Below are positions 5,467 through 7,690 of a stretch of DNA of 7,690 nucleotides, piece by piece; position 1 is the stretch's first letter, and the number at the start of each line of letters is the position of its first letter. The stretch lies in contig DYTA01000031.1 in NCBI GenBank assembly GCA_020726205.1, positions 1 through 7,690 of the forward strand, in the 5' to 3' direction. The position numbers and the translations under genes are program-made. The notes beneath the pieces are model-generated. The model was given only the letters and a program-made list of their open reading frames with translations, made no database searches and had not been told where the DNA came from. Source of the DNA: Nitrosospira multiformis. Lineage in GTDB: Bacteria; Pseudomonadota; Gammaproteobacteria; Burkholderiales; UBA11063.

Positions 5467-7643
5467 GTGAGGTTGGAGTTAGTTTAATCAGTTTAGTTTT
5501 GATATTCATTGGGTTTTCTTTTGCTTTCAGAATTCCTTGGCTAACAATTGCAGAAAAAATTGGTTTTGGAATTGAGTTAATTTATACTAAATTAACTAAT
5601 CTTGTGGGGTCTAAAAGTAATTTAGAACAAAAAAATTCACATGAAGAAGTATTATTTGATGATGTTGAAGTACAAGAGATCAGTCTTAATAATGATGATG
5701 TTGCGCAAAGCTATGATGAATTAGATGAACCTATATTAATTGATGAAGATGTTGATGCTGTTGAATATATTGAAAATGAGGTAGTTAATAAAACTGCTAT
5801 AAACGATAATAAATCCAATAAATCATTTTTAGCAAAAAATATTTTTAAATCTAATATAGTGAAGTCTTCAATTAATAAACATCAAGATAAACAACTTGAT
5901 AATGAAATTATTCCGGATTTAGATAAAGCAGAAGATGTTGAAGTTAACAAAAATAATGTTTCATCAAATGTTTTAGATTTTAATGATTTTTATCAAAAAA
6001 CTGTTTTGCCAGATATTTCTGATTTACCACCAACTAATACTTTTAAACATAATAATGATGATATTTTAGATTTAAACAGTTCTGAAATTGAATTAGTAGA
6101 AAAACCAGAGCTAGATGGAAATATAGTAAATAAATCAACTATATGTAGCCAAAAATTACAAAATAATACACAGGGATTACTTCCTGATACCAATTTGTTG
6201 AATGAACCTAAAATTCAAGCTCAAGGAGTTTCTGAGGAAACAATTGAATTTGTATCAGAACAAATTCATAATACACTAGCAGAGTTTGGTATTGATGTTA
6301 GTATATCCAATGTTGAGAGCGGTCCAGTAATTACTCGTTATGAGTTAGTACCTCCAAAGGGTGTTCGTGGAGATAAAATTACTAGTTATGCTAAAGATAT
6401 AGCAAGATCTTTAGCTTTGACTAATATAAGAATTTTAGAAAATATTCCAGGTAAGAGCTCAATGGGGATTGAGGTTCCAAATACTAAACGTCAAGTTATT
6501 TATTTGAAAGAAATCTTTGATTCAGAGGTTTATCAAAATAATAGCAGTTTATTAACTTTAGCTTTAGGTAAAGATATTGCAGGACAAACGATTGTCACAG
6601 ATTTAGCAAAAATGCCTCATTTACTAGTTGCCGGTACTACTGGTTCTGGTAAGTCTGTCGCAGTAAATGCTATGATTTTATCTATTTTATTTAATGCTAC
6701 TCCAGATGAAGTAAAATTCATTATGATTGACCCTAAAATGGTAGAGTTGTCTTTCTATCAAGATATTCCACATTTGTTGGCACCAGTTGTTACAGATATG
6801 TCGCAAGCAGCAAATGCATTAAAATGGACAGTAGGTGAAATGGAACAACGTTATAAAATAATGGCTAAAATAGGTACCAAAAACATAGTAGGATTTAATC
6901 AAAAAATAGAAACTGCCAAAAATGCAGGTGAAGTTATTTATAATCCATATAGTTTAGATCAAAATGATCCAGAAGTTTTAGATAAATGGCCGTATATAGT
7001 TGTAATTATTGATGAGCTTGCAGATTTAATGATGGTCGCAGGTAAAAAAATTGAGCAATACATTGCAAGAATTGCCCAAAAAGCTCGTGCTGTTGGGATA
7101 CATTTAATAGTTGCAACTCAAAGACCTTCTGTTGATGTGATTACTGGATTAATTAAGGCTAATATTCCTGCACGTATTTCTTTTCAAGTTTCTAGTAAAA
7201 TTGATTCAAGAACCATTTTGGATCAGATGGGTGCGGAAACATTACTAGGGCAAGGTGATATGTTGTTTTTAAATCCTGGTTCAGGTTTTCCTAGACGTAT
7301 ACATGGTGCTTTCGTTAATGATGATGAGTTAAATAAAGTTGTTGACTTTTTAAAATCACAAGGTGCGCCAAATTACAAAGATGAAATTTTAACTGGGGCA
7401 AGTGACGTTAGTATTCCTGGTTTTGATGATGATTCAAATAGTGAAGAAAGTAGTATTGAGAAAGACACTATTTTTGATCAATCGGTTAAGTTTATTCAAG
7501 ATACAAAGCGCTGTTCAATTAGTTCGCTGCAAACCCAATTTGGAATTGGTTATAATAAAGCAGCTCGAATAATGAATCACCTTGAAAAAATTGGGATGGT
7601 TAAACGCAACGAACGCAATGGATTTGATTTACTTAATCATTAA
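4966..7643 (+). CDS. ftsK: DNA translocase FtsK, frame interrupted at a G13 tract
   Basis: FtsK anchors at the division septum through its N-terminal membrane domain. Its C-terminal hexameric motor pumps DNA toward dif and activates XerCD to resolve chromosome dimers. All parts are present if the two frames are joined. These are four transmembrane segments, an acidic linker, the motor with Walker A and Walker B, and a C-terminal winged-helix gamma domain. The 5' frame (from ATG 4966, preceded by AAGAAG at 4955-4960) and the 3' frame (ending TAA at 7641-7643) differ by -1. The switch must occur at or next to the 13-G run at 5419-5431, because the 3' frame is blocked by TGA at 5409-5411 and the 5' frame stops at TAG 5464-5466. 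With 14 G the protein is 892 residues; with 11 G it is 891. Every other conserved element is intact, which argues against old decay. The options are a base-count error, a phase-variable tract, or slippage. An automated pipeline might label it a frameshifted pseudogene. The gene lies 30 nt after hemY with no terminator, so it is probably cotranscribed. Confidence 0.95.
5412..7643 (+). CDS. FtsK 3' part: fourth membrane segment, linker, motor and gamma domain
   Basis: The frame opens at 5412, just after a TGA, and has no convincing start of its own; the first usable codon is TTG 5499, inside the fourth membrane segment. Numbering as in the 892-residue product: transmembrane segment 4 spans about 171-189. 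An acidic, Asn/Asp-rich, low-complexity linker spans about 195-420, much shorter than the E. coli linker. The motor begins at about 423 (EETIEFVSEQI). Walker A, GTTGSGKS, is at 557-564 (bases 6633-6656). IDPKMVELSFY is followed by Walker B, VVIIDE, with Asp683-Glu684 (bases 7011-7016). Next comes ATQRPSVDVITGLIKANIP, then SRTILDQMGAETLLGQGDML. The gamma domain, about 838-892, contains GYNKAARIM at 862-870, its helix for reading KOPS sites and contacting XerD. All catalytic residues are intact. Confidence 0.93.
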   Translation, partial: WVWGGGGSFVFNNGCHIIGEVGVSLISLVLIFIGFSFAFRIPWLTIAEKIGFGIELIYTKLTNLVGSKSNLEQKNSHEEVLFDDVEVQEISLNNDDVAQSYDELDEPILIDEDVDAVEYIENEVVNKTAINDNKSNKSFLAKNIFKSNIVKSSINKHQDKQLDNEIIPDLDKAEDVEVNKNNVSSNVLDFNDFYQKTVLPDISDLPPTNTFKHNNDDILDLNSSEIELVEKPELDGNIVNKSTICSQKLQNNTQGLLPDTNLLNEPKIQAQGVSEETIEFVSEQIHNTLAEFGIDVSISNVESGPVITRYELVPPKGVRGDKITSYAKDIARSLALTNIRILENIPGKSSMGIEVPNTKRQVIYLKEIFDSEVYQNNSSLLTLALGKDIAGQTIVTDLAKMPHLLVAGTTGSGKSVAVNAMILSILFNATPDEVKFIMIDPKMVELSFYQDIPHLLAPVVTDMSQAANALKWTVGEMEQRYKIMAKIGTKNIVGFNQKIETAKNAGEVIYNPYSLDQNDPEVLDKWPYIVVIIDELADLMMVAGKKIEQYIARIAQKARAVGIHLIVATQRPSVDVITGLIKANIPARISFQVSSKIDSRTILDQMGAETLLGQGDMLFLNPGSGFPRRIHGAFVNDDELNKVVDFLKSQGAPNYKDEILTGASDVSIPGFDDDSNSEESSIEKDTIFDQSVKFIQDTKRCSISSLQTQFGIGYNKAARIMNHLEKIGMVKRNERNGFDLLNH
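5419..5431 (+). repeat. Homopolymeric G13 tract in ftsK
   Basis: Thirteen uninterrupted G residues follow GGGTTT (5413-5418) and precede TTCTTTTG. They encode glycines in the periplasmic loop between transmembrane segments 3 and 4, where FtsK proteins commonly have a glycine-rich stretch. No other G or C run longer than four is seen in the window. The glycines here are all GGG, while neighbouring genes mostly use GGT and GGA. Such tracts slip readily in replication, transcription and sequencing. A count of 13 gives the truncated frame, and 12 gives a stop four codons later (FFCF). A count of 11 or 14 restores full-length FtsK. Confidence 0.97.
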
Positions 7644-7671
7644 AAAATATTTATTAGTGTTTTAGTTGCTA

Positions 7672-7680
7672 TGTTATAAT
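7672..7680 (+). promoter_or_regulatory. Possible extended -10 promoter for the next gene
   Basis: TGTTATAAT contains a perfect TATAAT (7675-7680) preceded by TG one base upstream, the extended -10 arrangement. The best -35 candidate, TTATTA at 7651-7656, is weak. It sits in the 47-nt tail after ftsK, where I see no intrinsic terminator. Perfect -10 boxes arise easily in AT-rich DNA, and the downstream gene is outside the window. Confidence 0.4.
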
Positions 7681-7690
7681 TTTAATAATT

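Noticed and set aside
5465..5472. AGGTGAGG over the TAG stop as a re-initiation site for the FtsK motor
   Set aside because: It resembles a ribosome binding site, but the next start in the motor frame (TTG 5499) is 26 bases away. The adjacent GTG at 5467 is in the wrong frame and meets a stop within seven codons.
5993..6193. Minus-strand 66-codon open frame
   Set aside because: It is antisense to the low-complexity FtsK linker, with no ribosome binding site or family resemblance.
5499..7643. Independent short FtsK starting at TTG 5499
   Set aside because: TTG 5499 lies in the middle of transmembrane segment 4 and has no ribosome binding site at a usable distance. The reading frame upstream of it, back to the G tract, encodes matching FtsK sequence. 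It is a continuation of the broken gene, not a separate start.

Overview
The window is AT-rich DNA (roughly 30% GC by eye), and almost all of it is coding on the + strand. It looks like chromosomal housekeeping DNA from a low-GC beta- or gammaproteobacterium. The reason is the block hemC-hemD-hemX-hemY: the HemX/HemY membrane proteins beside hemCD are typical of those two classes. The sequence alone does not settle the genus. I see no mobile elements, tRNA or rRNA genes, or CRISPR arrays.

Layout: (1) 1-201 is the 3' end of an alanine dehydrogenase gene, closed by a strong intrinsic terminator at 224-252. (2) 281-1060 is a SpoU/TrmH-type 2'-O-ribose RNA methyltransferase with a GTG start. (3) 1086-4935 is hemC, hemD, hemX and hemY, with gaps or overlaps of +25 (before hemC), +7, -14 and -1 nt, so this looks like a translationally coupled operon. 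(4) 4966-7643 is ftsK, 30 nt after hemY with no terminator between. (5) 7644-7690 is a short tail with an extended -10-like promoter for the next gene.

How the genes work together: HemC polymerises porphobilinogen into hydroxymethylbilane and HemD closes it to uroporphyrinogen III, the branch point to heme and siroheme. HemX and HemY are inner-membrane partners of unproven function. FtsK couples cell division to chromosome dimer resolution. Its link to the heme genes appears to be shared transcription rather than shared function.

The outstanding anomaly is in ftsK. A run of 13 consecutive G residues (5419-5431), in DNA where I see no other G run longer than 4, puts the first 155 codons out of frame with the rest of the gene. 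As written, the gene makes a 166-residue N-terminal fragment. One extra G (14) or two fewer (11) would give a complete FtsK of 892 or 891 residues with all expected domains. Either the run length is miscounted, or the tract is a slippery, possibly phase-variable or recoded, site inside a division gene. A second, smaller curiosity is a perfect 11-bp inverted repeat inside hemC whose arms resemble DnaA boxes.
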